Assembly: GCA_025175895.1 (NCBI GenBank)
Contig: CM045997.1
Location: 109,168,479 to 109,232,478 of the forward strand
DNA: 64,000 nucleotides
Reading direction: 5' to 3'
Origin: Wurfbainia villosa
Lineage: Eukaryota > Streptophyta > Magnoliopsida > Zingiberales > Zingiberaceae
Both the position numbers and the translations under genes were made by a program. Numbering within the stretch: the stretch's first letter is position 1; the number at the start of each line of letters is the position of its first letter. Of the stretch, positions 1 through 12,029 are shown piece by piece. Below the pieces are notes generated by a model, which had not been told where the DNA came from, searched no databases, and saw only the letters and a list, made by a program, of their open reading frames with translations.

Positions 1-2933
1 GCCGCGAGCCACTCCATCGCTGCTTGCTTCGCCGTCGACCTGTGATACCGAGTCGAGCCACCCTCCGTCGGCCACTGTTTGGGTCAGTCGTCGCAAAGAG
101 ATAGGTGAGTCAGTGTTGTTCTTCGATTTTTGGACGAGATATAAGGTCAAGGCCTGTGGTTGGTGATGTGTCGGCAGATGCCTTGGTTAGGGATTCCACC
201 AGGAGATCGAAAGATGGGAAGGAGGGGCACGGTTCGATCGATTGCTATGTTCGTTTGATCATTGCGGGATCCATCTTGTTCCTTGGCTATTTGTGTGAAC
301 ATCACAACCATCTGTACCTCAATCAGCAGCAGCAACCATGGTGTGTTCTGGTAGTAATGCAACGTCGATGTCGTTCAATGGCTTTTGTCGGTGGACCGTG
401 AGAGTTTTACTCAAGGACCTACTCTCACATCTATGGGTAATTTCTTAGCCATCTTGTTGTTTCCTAGGTTACAATTGTGGTGTATTTGGACAGGGATTTG
501 GGCTATTTTGCATGTAGCAGGGATAAGGCAGGCCATTGTGGGCTTTGTCTTCAATTCAATTGATTGAACTTCGGTCTGATTGAAGCAAGGAGCTGTGGCT
601 GAATGAAGTGGTGTTAGGTGTAGCTTGTTATGTGATCGAGTTCACTAGTATGGACGAACGAGGTTAATTGATTCAGATTGGGTCCTATGAGGTGGACAAG
701 GAGGTTGTGCGATTAAAGCGTAACCAGGTGAGTCTGAATCTTAATGCTTATGAACATATGTTAACTGTAGATTGAGATGTTATTTAGTTAGCTGGATTAG
801 CTATGATTAAATTGACCGTTGGTATGGTGATTAAAAGATAATGGAAGAAACTATTCAGTTAGTTGATCGAGATGCAAAGTCAATGTAGGACTCGAATCGA
901 TCATTCGTTGTATGCTTGCACTTAACTATAAATGTTGTGATATGTGCAGGACATGATACGAGGCAGATATTCATGAACGTGAAGACGATTGGTGTCTACA
1001 AAGCAGGTGGGTAATTTCCTACCTGGTCTGGGTAGATGTATTGCATTCAGATTTAGTCATAGATATGAACATGTTAGGTGTTCATATTACCTTGACACTG
1101 CTCTTATTATCGTATGCTTGATCCTTTACCGTTGACTATTAACTCCATTGCTGCTATCATGTTTATTTTACCATGATTAGGAGTTATAAATATAGGTGAT
1201 GTAAGTAACTTAGAATTTGTTTAAGTTAAGTGCAAGTAGTAAAGTCCGGATGACAACCTGATTGTAAATTGGGCAAAAAGGTCATCCGTGGGTAGATAAG
1301 GTCTTGAACCTACGGTTAATTCTAGTACCCCTAGGTTGCATGTTTACCACTGACTATGTATTGTTTAAATGGTCGAGTGAATGGTACTTAATGTGTCGCT
1401 ACGGACCTGTGGTCCTAGCTTGATAATCGGTTTGAGTACGACTCTCTACAAGATAGAGTGTATCGATTAGATTGGTATGACTCTCTGTGATGTAGAGTAT
1501 TATGATCGATTAGTACTCTCGCAGGATAGAGAGTGCGTTGATCCGTTAGTATGATTCTCTGTAGAATAGAGAGTCTATGGTGGATGTCTCAGATATGAGA
1601 CATTGCATTCATGCATTTGCATGCACGCCGCGACGAGGTCTCCCTTGTGGTTGAGAGTGTCGTCTCATCCCGCCTCCACGGTTACTCATGGAGGAGTCAC
1701 CCGCGCTGAGGGCAGAGCATCAGTGCCGCACTCTACCACTATAGACGGTGGTAGTTGGATTCGTGCGTCGTAGTCCTGCGTGTGTGGCACTCGACCACTC
1801 ATGGGTAGTATCGCTCGGAGTGGCCAACTCAGGACCCCATCGTGTAGCTTGCTCTTTACGCTTATATGCTACTCGATCATACTGGCCACTCGGCCACTCG
1901 AGAGTAGTGGTTGGTGTTGAGTTGGGACAGTTGTCATGCTCGAGCCACCGAGGCCACACTGGGGTCGTGGTAGCTTTAGGGTGAGCCGACACGATCTACG
2001 CCGCATTGCACTTATAGCATTTTTGCATATTGCCATATATATACATATATGCATGTATATATATATATGGATGATTGTGATTAGTATACATATATAGATG
2101 CAGTCTATATATATATGCTTATTGTGATGTTGCATTTGATTGTATTATGGTTGCTGCATTTGAGTGTACATCATATTCATGCATGTTTCTTGCATTTGTT
2201 ATACGATTGTGTCGGATACTGGTATGGGTTGGACAAACCATTAGATACTTTGACCTGTAGCTAGAGTATATTGTGAGTTGATCTACTCTTCCTGTTATAT
2301 ATATATATGTTTGATATATGTTCAGGTTGGATCAGAGTAGCGTAGCAGACTTCAGGTATGTCTGCATTTTTATGTTGTTTATTTGGTTAGACGGTATATG
2401 CTTGTATTTATATACTATCGATATACGCTGTACCTCTAGAGTATGTTGTTGAAAATACATGTGATATGACATATATACATGTTTTCTATTACTCTTGAGT
2501 TTTACTCACCACCCCACAGGTTTTTCATCGCCCGTAATCGTAGAAGACTTCGTGATGGCATTGGAGCACCGCCGACTGACATCGTCTCATCTCACCTCCG
2601 TGGCTCCGTGTGGCATTTTGGATTTTCCGTATGTCTTGTTTTGCATTGGAGTTTTCGTGATGTTATGTATTATGTGATGTACGCATACATGTCAAAAGGG
2701 TTTGTCGAGGTTTTTTATGTTATGGTGTTAGTCATACCGTAGGATGTGTTGTTGTTGTATCGTTTCATTGTGTGTAGTTGTTGTGTTGATATATATATAT
2801 CGTGGTGGTTTGGTATATTTTTATGTGTTGTTATTGTGGGCCTACGGGCCTTGTATTAACCCGAAATGTTGTCACGTACAGGGGAGATGCCGTCCGTTTG
2901 ATTTTCGGCTCGGCATGCTCTCGGGGCGTGACA
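1..2933 (+). mobile_element. LTR of a Ty3/Gypsy element, left end outside the window
   Basis: This is the right-hand 2.9 kb of a long LTR, ending at the terminal ggggcgtgaca at 2933. It matches, with clear divergence, the later parts of the LTRs at 39145-42926 and 47278-51083. The shared blocks include the stretch around 1060-1120 and the terminal 100 bp with the gggcc...ttgtattaacccg block. No primer binding site follows 2933, so it is either a solo LTR or the 3' LTR of an element lying to the left. It separates the visible HCF107 exons from the expected rest of that gene. The TA-rich tract at 2035-2125 and the stem-loop array at 1441-1574 belong to this LTR. Confidence 0.8.
1441..1574 (+). 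repeat. Four-copy array of short stem-loops inside the LTR
   Basis: Four units start at about 1441, 1480, 1515 and 1554, a spacing of 35-39 bp. Each carries an imperfect inverted repeat of the type actctct...agagagt around a loop of 6-8 nt. The related LTRs at about 41480 and 49660 keep only two such units. Confidence 0.7.
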
Positions 2934-3436
2934 CATAGACCTCTGGAAGATTAACAACCCTAATTCAGCCATTCGATACTTCAAGTGTCGTGATAAGGGT
3001 CACTAGCATTAAAATGTTCTCATTGGAATTAGAACCTAGGCATCGCCCTAAAAGTGAGGTAGCCTACTTCTAACTCCAAGATGATGGGGAGGTCAGACCC
3101 TTAGATGAACAATAAGAGACTTGGAAATGTGAGAAAAAGATTATAGTACTTTATGCAGTGTGCTACATCCTATCTACACACACCCACATCAAATTATTCA
3201 TGGAAATGCAACTAATTCATGCTTAATGTTAAACTTTGTGAGCATTTCCTTTTTCTATTTCCTTCCCCCTACTATTTTTCCAACACATTAACTGATAGCC
3301 CAAGTCTGACTGCATCACTCATGTAAGTCCCCTTGTTCCGTCAAGTTTTTCATATAAAGATAGAATGCACACCTTGAACAAGGATAAGATTGATTATACA
3401 TTAAGACCACAAGAATAACCTGGAAAAAAAAGTCAC
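2934..3436 (-). other. Partial intron of HCF107 after exon 4
   Basis: This sequence follows the exon 4 splice donor (gag|gtgact) on the minus strand. I see no further HCF107 exon, no other open frame with recognisable content and no repeat structure. The intron continues into the LTR that ends at 2933. Confidence 0.5.
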
Positions 3437-3496
3437 CTCAAAAAGCTTTCTAGCCATGTAGTTGTTCTGTTGCTGCATTTCTACCTGTGCCCATGC
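3437..3496 (-). CDS. HCF107: HCF107 exon 4 (HAT repeat fragment, 20 residues)
   Basis: The minus-strand exon encodes AWAQVEMQQQNNYMARKLFE, the start of a half-a-TPR repeat (the W..LE......AR.LF pattern). The acceptor ttcag|gca follows a 98-bp intron (3497-3594). The donor is gag|gtgact at 3436-3435. It begins and ends in phase 0 and joins in frame with exon 3, continuing the WL-AW helix pair. It is too short to be found as an open frame alone. The next exon of the family is not visible before the LTR at 2933. Confidence 0.87.
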
Positions 3497-3594
3497 CTGA
3501 ATCAAGAGGAACATGGGAATTGATGAATTCTTGTCCATAAGAAATACTAGTTGAGAGTCAAAAACAAGTTTTATAGATGAAAATCAAGTCTTAC

Positions 3595-3900
3595 AAGCCA
3601 ACTTGCACAGCTTTTAGGGTTGCATTTGGTAGCTTGCTGGAACAAGTACCTAGCCCTCTTAAACCTCTTTCCTTTTGCTTCAAGGATCGCAAGACTTTGG
3701 TAAATGTACTCATTTCCACCACAGTATTTGAGTCCTTTTGCAAGAAGATTTCTTGCCTTTTTTATATTTCCTTGCTGTATTTCTAGCACTGCCCATCCAT
3801 GCCAAGCTGCAACATGCTTCTTGTCAGCTACTGTAGCAGCATCAAATAGCTCCCTGGCTCTACGGATATTTCCAGCCTTACTTTCAAGCATACCCCAACA
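3595..3900 (-). CDS. HCF107: HCF107 exon 3 (central HAT/TPR repeats, 102 residues)
   Basis: A 306-bp minus-strand exon flanked by acceptor gaacag|tgt and donor ctt|gtaaga, both phase 0. It encodes consecutive half-a-TPR units: N-x2-RARELFDAATVADKKHV, then AAWHGWAVLEIQQGN with KARNLLAKGL, then NEYIYQSLAILEAKG with RARYLFQQA. In the family these repeats stack into a superhelix that binds single-stranded RNA. HCF107 binds the 5' region of plastid psbH mRNA, protects it from exonucleases and activates its translation for photosystem II assembly. The exon has no internal stop or frameshift. Assignment rests on my recognition of the conserved block and was not checked by a search. Confidence 0.92.
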
Positions 3901-5110
3901 CTGTTCAAACAAAAAGGTGTGATCATCCCAGCTATGCATACTGCTCAGCATGAATTGCACAACAAATCATCACTGTCAAAAAGATGCTAAATGAGTAAGA
4001 CGTTATACCTGCATCTTGATGTAATATTAAAGATAAAAGAAGCTTTGATGAACTACATGTCCTTTGAACTCTCAAAATGTCTAAGCAAATTCATGAGGAT
4101 GATGAATCAAGTCTTATCGTGGTTGTCAAAATCAGCTGATAATGATATAGATTGTCCTATTGAAGTCGCTCATCCAATCTTTCCATAGAAGTCGGTCATC
4201 TTATGTAGAGAAGTTAAAGAAAATAGATATTCAAAGAAACTACTTAGAAATGAGCTAACAAGACAAGAAAATAAATTAAATTGATTGAAAGCTCGTCAAT
4301 TCATGAATGAAAAAGAGTGAAGAAATTTGGTCAAACTGGATTGATTGTGGTAAAGTCAACCAATCTAGCCAACCAAGTATATCTCCTCTACCTTTTGTTG
4401 CAAGATGAACAGAAAAAAAATTTACAGCGTGTAATATACGAATAAGTAAACAAGCACCGCATCTATCGCTTCTTCATGTATCCATGTAGTGACAATACTA
4501 TTGGTTGAGAGAATATAGAGTAGTACTGCCATCATCAATATTGCCCAAAACCATCAAATCAATTAAACCCAATAATATAAAATTAAGTATTTTGGTAAAA
4601 CATGTATAAAAGTGTATTATTATTGAATAACTTTACATTAGTAAATGTATGGTATCTATTAATATATTTTAAAATTTAATTCTATATTAATAAAATATCA
4701 TTTATTATCAAGCAATAATCTAAAAGAAATATCTAGTTTAATAAAAAAAAATTTTTGATAGTTTAGAATATTATTTTATTAATGTCTACTTAGCCCAAAA
4801 CTTAACTCTATATAACATGTCTAATTGTCATTTGTAAAACTTCCCTTTAAGTTTTAAAAGTACCTTACAATCACAAAGAACATCTAATGTCCTCGCCGTC
4901 CTCTATTTCAACCATATTCCTAGATACTTACTCTCAATTACAAGTAATTCATCATTTTCTATTATAACAACTTCCATGCTACTCTAATACTACTCTTGGA
5001 TTAATAGTGCAGGAGAAAAGAGCAAAAGTTAACCCAAAAAAAAATGAAAGAAAGAAAGAGAAAATAAAATTGCTCAGAAAGATGGTTGCACCAATTTTGA
5101 GCGCCCCCGT

Positions 5111-5300
5111 CTCTGATACCAATTAAAGGACCGAGAAACACGCTAGAGGGGGGTGAATAGCGTTTTAAAACTTCTCTTTCTTTCTTTTGTAAAACTCGTA
5201 AAACAAAATAAGATAAAATTACAGCGGAAAATAAGAACAAGAACACAAAAGAAAGTTTTACTTGATTCACAACCAAATGGTTGCTAAATTATACAAGTGT
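5111..5300 (-). mobile_element. Copia LTR end plus primer binding site (fragment)
   Basis: On the minus strand the LTR-like end that contains cgctattcaccccc is followed by ttggtatcagag (5111-5122). That string is the plant initiator-tRNA-Met primer binding site. The same gtgaatagcg block opens the LTR copies at 19724 and 20450. No coding sequence of the element is adjacent, and the far edge of the fragment is not sharply defined. Confidence 0.6.
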
Positions 5301-5473
5301 TTCGACTCTATGTGCCAAAAGAGTTGTGTGATTACTTAAACTAAATTAACATAATAATGAATGCAACATTTATACCACAAAGCTTTGGCTCCACGTTCTG
5401 TCAGAGTTGCATTATTATTTATGATAGAATAAGAAAAAAATAAATTATTATAACTATAACTATAGAGCATTGT

Positions 5474-5980
5474 TTCCACACTTAAAAAGGGATCTTAAGT
5501 CTTTTCGGACATTTTGTAGATTGCAGTCATTTTACATGAGATGCTTTATTTAGTGGGTAAGTTTTGGGTCATTTACTTTTTCTTGTATGAGTCATTCACC
5601 TTATACATAATATATGCATTCATATGATGCATCTCGCAGTGAGTGGATTGTGGCCATTCACTCTCTGTTTTTATTCTATAAACAATTCATTCTCTTATCA
5701 AGTGGATTGTGGGTAGTTCATTGGTTCCACGCTTTAAAAGGGATCTTAAGTCTTTTTGCGCATTTGTAGATTTCAGCCATTTTGCATGAAATGTTTTTCT
5801 TAGTGGATAGGTTGTGGGTCATGTACTTTTTGTTGTATGAGTCATTCACCATATACATAACATATGCATTCATATGGTGCACCTCATAGTGAGTGGATTG
5901 TGAAGGTAAATTGTGGGTCATTCACCCTCTATTTTTATTCTATATACAATGTATTCTCTTATCAAGTGAATTGTGGGTTG
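5474..5980. repeat. Tandem duplication, period about 251 bp, two copies
   Basis: Copy 1 starts at about 5474 and copy 2 at about 5725. They share aagggatcttaagtc near the start, then atgagtcattcacc, then gcattcatatg and gtgagtggattgtg in the same order, with scattered substitutions and small indels. A partial third echo with cattcacc follows at about 5990-6035. The duplication lies within HCF107 intron 2. Confidence 0.7.
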
Positions 5981-7828
5981 TCCATATTTATATACAATGC
6001 ATTTATTAATGGGCAGATCATGGGTCATTCACCCCTTTATAAATTATGACAATTCTCGTGTAAAATAAAATAGCAAGGAAATGTGTAATATTATAAAAGT
6101 AGAATCATAGAGGAAATGGTGAAACTATTTAAAATTAAAATGAAAGAAGTATAACAGGAAATGATTAATGACGCCATGATGCTAAAAGAAATATGAAAAA
6201 ATTTATAGAGATTTGTTATTGCCTCCTATGGTAAGATATCATGTATATCTTTTCTTCTTCCATTTTGCACTGATGTTCCCAATCCCTTTTTCCTTAACCT
6301 TCATGAGGTGATCTTGGAAGTTTAGATAGTATTACAAAGATATCAACAATATTAAAGACAATTCTATTAGTGTTCATTCATTTTACTTTTTCCTAGAGCA
6401 TAGATTGTTACTTTTATGAATTTTAGTTTTTAATGTATTTTCTCATTTGTTAACACGTCTAATTATGTCAGTCAAAATGGGTCTAGTTATGTTGTCATCA
6501 TGCATATTTTTATATTATTTAATAAATTGTTCTGATATTAATTATTGTTACATCTTTGTACACCCTTGGTGGTTAGTGGTGTCATTTTGTGATTTTGATG
6601 CAATGGCAGATATCCATCATGAGAGAGGCTATCCCTTATACAAGGACAGAAAGCTACGGATGTGTTGACCTGCACAATTCGGTACTTTCAATCCTTGATC
6701 TAAACTATCAAGAAACAATAGACCTCTATGTACTCAGTTCATTCGTAGAAGTAATCTACTCGATTCATAATATAATCCCTGCAAGTGCCAATCAAGCAAT
6801 TTTACACAAAAATCAATTTGAGAAATAGGTTACCCAAGTCTTGATTTAGGAACACTCGCCTAAGTAGTAGTTCCTAAAGGATTTTCTTTGAATCATGTGG
6901 TTATGAGTTAATATACCATGAAATGCATGACAAAAGCCCCTTTGAATCACAGGAAAACAGAAAGATTAAGTCACAGTCTCACAACATGTAGCTTTTAATC
7001 CAAATGAAGATGATCAATCAAACAATCCCGGGCATACAAAGATTCAGTAACATTCCCATGGCTTTTGTTGAATAAGGAAATATTGTCCATGTTTAGTGAT
7101 ACCAAATTTCTATAATTTATCAAAATGATATGTTTCAACTATTTCCTTCGCATGATACGGCATGGTACAATATTTAAAATCATGCTCGACAAAGACTCCT
7201 TCCTATCTTTCCTTCTTCAACTTTAATCCATTTTCAGCACTATACATTGAAACATTAGCACAGTATCGAAACAATATCATTCCAATTAAAGACCGAAACT
7301 TTGGCACGGTTTGAGATTTTGAACCCTGATAATAATAACTTAAACTTGTGTAATACTATTAGATAAATATGTGAGTATCAAACACCAATAGTTCTCTTCA
7401 AAAATGCATTGCATGTTATGACATACACACAACAAGAACTGGGCCAGCAGGGAACACAAGTCAGTCTAGGTTGAAATAAAATGGTACGACAGTTATTTTC
7501 TGCCAGAACTGTAAAAGCAACCAAGGAACACCAATTCAATCCATATTGATTGCAGTGATCGATTATCGTTTGTAAGTGGATATGTTGCCGGTGTCTAAGA
7601 CCAATTACTTTACTGTTTCATGTACTTCCTAAATTTGTAAAGAGAGAAAATTTCCCTTCTTTTAACAATATAGAAGCAAAATAACAAGGTTTGCACATGC
7701 AAGTACTATATAGTTCCAGTGCCACTTTCCAAGTTGTCAAACAATATGCAATAAAATACATGTATCTTACCCAAAGAACTGCTGATGTAGAATAAAAATA
7801 CTAAAGATAGAAAATATACGTAAATGAC

Positions 7829-7972
7829 CTGCCAAATATAAGAATTTTCTCCTTGTGTAGCTTGACAACCTCTCTCGTATACTGATTTAGCTTCTGCATA
7901 CTTTGATTGCTTGGAAAAGAGCTTTCCAAGGGCCACATAAGCACGGCCATCCTCAGGCCAAAACGAAATGCA
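7829..7972 (-). CDS. HCF107: HCF107 exon 2 (48 residues)
   Basis: A 144-bp minus-strand exon with acceptor ttcag|tgc and donor cag|gtcatt, phase 0 at both ends. It encodes CISFWPEDGRAYVALGKLFS followed by KQSKYAEAKSVYERGCQATQ and GENSYIWQ. This is a TPR/HAT unit strongly conserved in the HCF107 family. The terminal IWQ joins in frame with CWGML of exon 3. There are no stops. The exon lies 9.3 kb from exon 1 and 3.9 kb from exon 3, both distances inflated by transposon insertions. Confidence 0.92.
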
Positions 7973-9884
7973 CTGAATTCAATTGAAATAGCATGAATAT
8001 AACACAAAATAATAATGAAACAAAACTCCTTGAATCATAATTCATAACCATCTTAGAAAAATTTCTTGTTTTGTCATGCTTTGGGTATATAAATTCCTAT
8101 AGTCTTGCAGAAGAAAATTCAGTAAATAAATCTACAAATAGTGTTTCATCATTGTATGGCTTAAGAAGGGAACAAACAGCCAATGCTAGTTCATGTCCAT
8201 CATAAATGGTATATAGTACAGTTATCAGAGCTACTTACAACATGTAGGGTATTATCTCTATTTCATGATTAGTTCATAAAATGTAGATCAGTTTCTTCAA
8301 AATATAAGTATAAAATGGGACATCCAATGCCCATAAATAAATTTATTGTTCATAATAGCTGACTCATAAACGTCCTGGCACTTTCTTAGAATATCATGAA
8401 TGTTTCCAAAGACATATTTGACCTGGCAGACAATAATTCAGTAACACAAAAATATAAATATTTTTCAACATCTCATGATCTTTCTAACCATATATACTGA
8501 ATTACTGAAGATTATTGAATATATTTCTAGTAGCAAAATCTATTTAATGTGATATGTAACTTCGATAACCTTCTTCATATTTCTCTTTGTATTTTCAGCC
8601 ACGTTAATGCTGTGACAATTTTCTTTCCAAGTGTATATTTTCTTTAGCAAAAGCTAAAATTGACTTCTCAAGGTCACCCCCATTATTAGTTGCCTAGTTA
8701 CCAGAAATATGAAAACCCTCAATAAAATAACATTGCTAAAAGAAAAGGTAAGTTGGACCACATTAAAAGAAGGATTTTTGGTCCACTATATAAGCAGTAA
8801 CATTTGTAGTCTACTCTTCTACTTTTGCTTCCATCTCCAGTTCCCTGCAAGAGCTCAGTTTGGTTCAAACAACTTTTTTCGACCTCAAGGCTCAAGGTTG
8901 CCTCTGGCTTCTATTATTTTCTGATCTTCTTGACCAGGGCTTTGTTTTTTTAGCCACAAGAAGCCCTTCTTGTCAATCTTCTTTGTTTAACTTAATTGCC
9001 CTTAATCACAAGAACAGGACCTTTTCTCTCCCCCCACAGGCTGTCTTACCTACTATCTTAAATATTTAGTTGCCGGTCTTCCTCTTCCCTCATTGAAATA
9101 TGAAGATCTAGGTCATGGTAATTTCTGCCTCCATTAGTTTTCACTAAATTAGTGACACCATTTATTACCTTCCTGGAAGAGTGCTCCACCATAGGTGTAA
9201 GCCTACCCGTCGCCTCTTTTGCCATGACCTCTACATCTGTTTTGCTCAGTGCTATAACATCTTCCCAAAAGGTTATAGGAAGGACAATGATGACATTCCC
9301 ATCTCTATTAAATTTGTGGTAGGAAATCCCTTTTTATATCTCATCCCTATTGGATAATCAACTCTAATGGGGCTTGGCTGATGTTTCCAGTGTCTTTCTT
9401 TGATTTGATTCCGCGAGACTTGTCTATTAATCCCTTTTTTGTAAATATCACACATTTTAAATATTTTAATAACTTGGACGAAACTCATTTCCAAGACATT
9501 TTGTCATAGCCGGTGTTAGGTGTATTTTATCTTTACAATCATGATAACTGTCCCTGTATACTTTCAAAGATGGACCACACTCAAAGTGGAGAGCCTCATT
9601 AAGTATATTGAATTAAGGTAAGCATCATGAATTATTTTGGTGAATTCTCAAAATTTGAAACATATTGGATTGTGAATCATCAGATCAAAATAAAAATTAT
9701 AAATAAATTTATCTTATTTTTTTACACCTTAGTTATATATATATATAAAGTGTTCTATTTTATATATTAATTTTATTAATGGAGTAAAGATGATATCGAT
9801 TAAATATAAAAGATATACGGGTCCCTATCTCATATTGATGACAATGTATAAATTAGTTATTTTTTTGGACTTCACCCTAGCTGT

Positions 9885-9902
9885 TGACTTCGAGTCTCTA
9901 TA
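9885..9902. repeat. SINE target-site duplication, left copy
   Basis: The 18-bp sequence tgacttcgagtctctata is repeated exactly at 10095-10112 and brackets the SINE. Confidence 0.9.
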
Positions 9903-10094
9903 AAATGTGGAACCGTCACATTAGCGGCCCCCTCCGACTGCCCCTACCGGTGGAGGAGGTAAATCAGGACCCAGGTGGCAAGTGCAAAGGAGAGGGTCCG
10001 TCGATGGCCCAGAGTCATGACCTCCCCAGGAATTGACCCCTGCCCACTTAAGAGTTGCCCCTTTGCACTTACCAACTGGGCTAGCCCTGGGGGC
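9903..10094 (-). mobile_element. tRNA-derived SINE (Au-like), minus strand
   Basis: A 192-bp insertion bounded by a perfect 18-bp direct repeat (9885-9902 and 10095-10112). On the minus strand it starts gcccccagggctagcccag. It has an A box tagcccagttgg (10083-10072) and, about 33 nt later, a B box ggtcaattcctgg (10038-10026). These are the spacing and motifs of an internal RNA polymerase III promoter from a tRNA. The 3' end is short and T-rich rather than a long poly(A). The length, T-ending tail and tRNA head fit the plant Au SINE family; that family name is from memory. It has no coding capacity and would move using LINE enzymes. Confidence 0.85.
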
Positions 10095-10112
10095 TGACTT
10101 CGAGTCTCTATA
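10095..10112. repeat. SINE target-site duplication, right copy
   Basis: Exact repeat of 9885-9902. The 5' end of the minus-strand SINE abuts this copy. Confidence 0.9.
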
Positions 10113-12029
10113 GCACCAATAGAAAATACAGAAAGAAGATAACAACCATTTTACATGGAGAGGAATAAAATTGAGTTTGGTGTCATGAGATTTCTTAGTC
10201 ATCATTAGTTCCACCCTTAGTGTCTTTGTCTTAATGTGCAATGACTCAATCACCATTGGATTCAACTCCACTTTAGAAGTGATAAACTTCGTCACCATGC
10301 GGCAAGATTCTTCTTTCACAGCATTGTTGTCTCATCAATATCATTATTGTCTGAACCATCTCCTGGGCCTCTCTACTTCTACCAAACAAAAAAAACACCT
10401 TTGTCTTTCTTTTACAATGGTTTTAGTTTAATATTTGGCCTACTGGATTTAATATAATGCCTTAATCAGTTACATTTTGGTTGGATTTAATTTATGTTCC
10501 ATTTTCTATTTCAAAAGAAAAAATCAACAAAATAAGTTAAATATTAAATCATATCAAACTAGCTGTTACATATGGTATATAGTTTTACATTTATATCATA
10601 AATTACTGTGTGATAAAAATCTCAATTCTAACAACTATAGTCCTGGTGGCTTTGAAACAAGTCACCAAGGGTGGATCCTTCCTTGTAGCTGACAGTGAGG
10701 AAGCAGCTCCTACCATTAAACCCAGTGCTTCCATGGCTGCCAAAAAAAGAGACTTCAAATTACAGATCATGCTTTTGCCACATCAAAGTCCCAAAGCATA
10801 AAAAATGTTTTCAGGGAAGAGGTACCATTGTCACTTGCCTCTTTCCCCAAGTTGTCCTACTCCCAAGTTATCTAAGCCTTTTAGAAAGCCAAAATCAAAA
10901 GAAAGGTTCCTCTAACAAGTTTGGGGTTGCACCAAAATAATTTCCTTGTTAAAGTCTCTAAATTTCAATTGAAGCGCCTTGTTGATGCATCACCAGGAAT
11001 TTGGACATGTAAAACCTATGTTCTTAAAGCATCAAAATCGAATTATATGCCTCTCGAAATAATCAACTTTTGTTAGAAACCGCTAGTTGTCTATTTTAGT
11101 TGTAGTTTTAATATTACATTTTTGAAGGATGACAGATTATCATCATCATTTGTGGCTAGAGTATATTGGTATTGATATATCAGTTTGAGATAATAGCCTA
11201 AAATAACAAAGCATATACAATTCTTAATAACAAATATTAAAAACTATTTATTATTAAAAAATACAGAACTACTAAATGAATATATGATTTGGTTATCTCA
11301 TCTTGCAATAATTATATCAACATAATATTGATACTTGACTGGTGACTATAGATGTCTCTTAATTTCTCTTATTGCTTTATGAATTAGGTGAAAAATATAG
11401 CTCATTTGCGACTTCTAGTCCATGTCAACTTTACATAGAACATCGTACAAGGTTCTACTGTCATAAGCATATCAACAATAAAGTTCCAAAAATTAGCAAA
11501 TATAATAATTTTTTGTGCCTCCCTACCTTCATTGGTGCTAGAGCATCAAGAGTCTTCTCAATCCTAAGAAGTGAGTATGAGCATGGTTTTCAATCTAACT
11601 TTTTTTTAAGATGACTTTTAATAAGCACAAGGCTAGTTGATCCTGATTTTAAATCTCCCCATCAATAAATTTTCCTATTAATCAGCAAAGTCAATGATGA
11701 CTATAGAGGAATTTTATTAACGATTGACCTCTTTTCACTCTTCACTATATTGAATTTACTAATATCTACCATCATTTAATTGATATGACATGTTGTGCAT
11801 AGTGTTTAAAATAATGTCAAATACTCTTGTTCTAATAGCTCTCAAATCCTTTTGAAGTTGGCACCATTGTCCGTAATCATCTGCATTATATGTTCACACT
11901 TATCTCTTGAATTACACTATCCACCAAGTGATATATGTAATATGCATCATAATATTCTATAATTGCATCAATGATTTATGAAATATCTCTAAATTTTTAG
12001 AACGAATATTCTGGTATTATCTATTCAAT

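Larger units (their letters stand above)
3901..7828 (-). other. HCF107 intron 2 (3.9 kb)
   Basis: The intron lies between exon 2 (donor cag|gtcatt) and exon 3 (acceptor gaacag|tgt). It is AT-rich. It contains a Copia LTR/primer-binding-site scrap at about 5111-5300 and a 251-bp tandem duplication at about 5474-5980. The rest (about 3960-5000 and 6050-7700) shows no recognisable gene. Short open frames there are isolated and without known motifs. Confidence 0.8.

Noticed and set aside
10026..10083. A functional tRNA gene on the minus strand
   Set aside because: A and B boxes are present, but they are followed by a non-tRNA body and bracketed by an 18-bp target duplication, so this is a SINE head.
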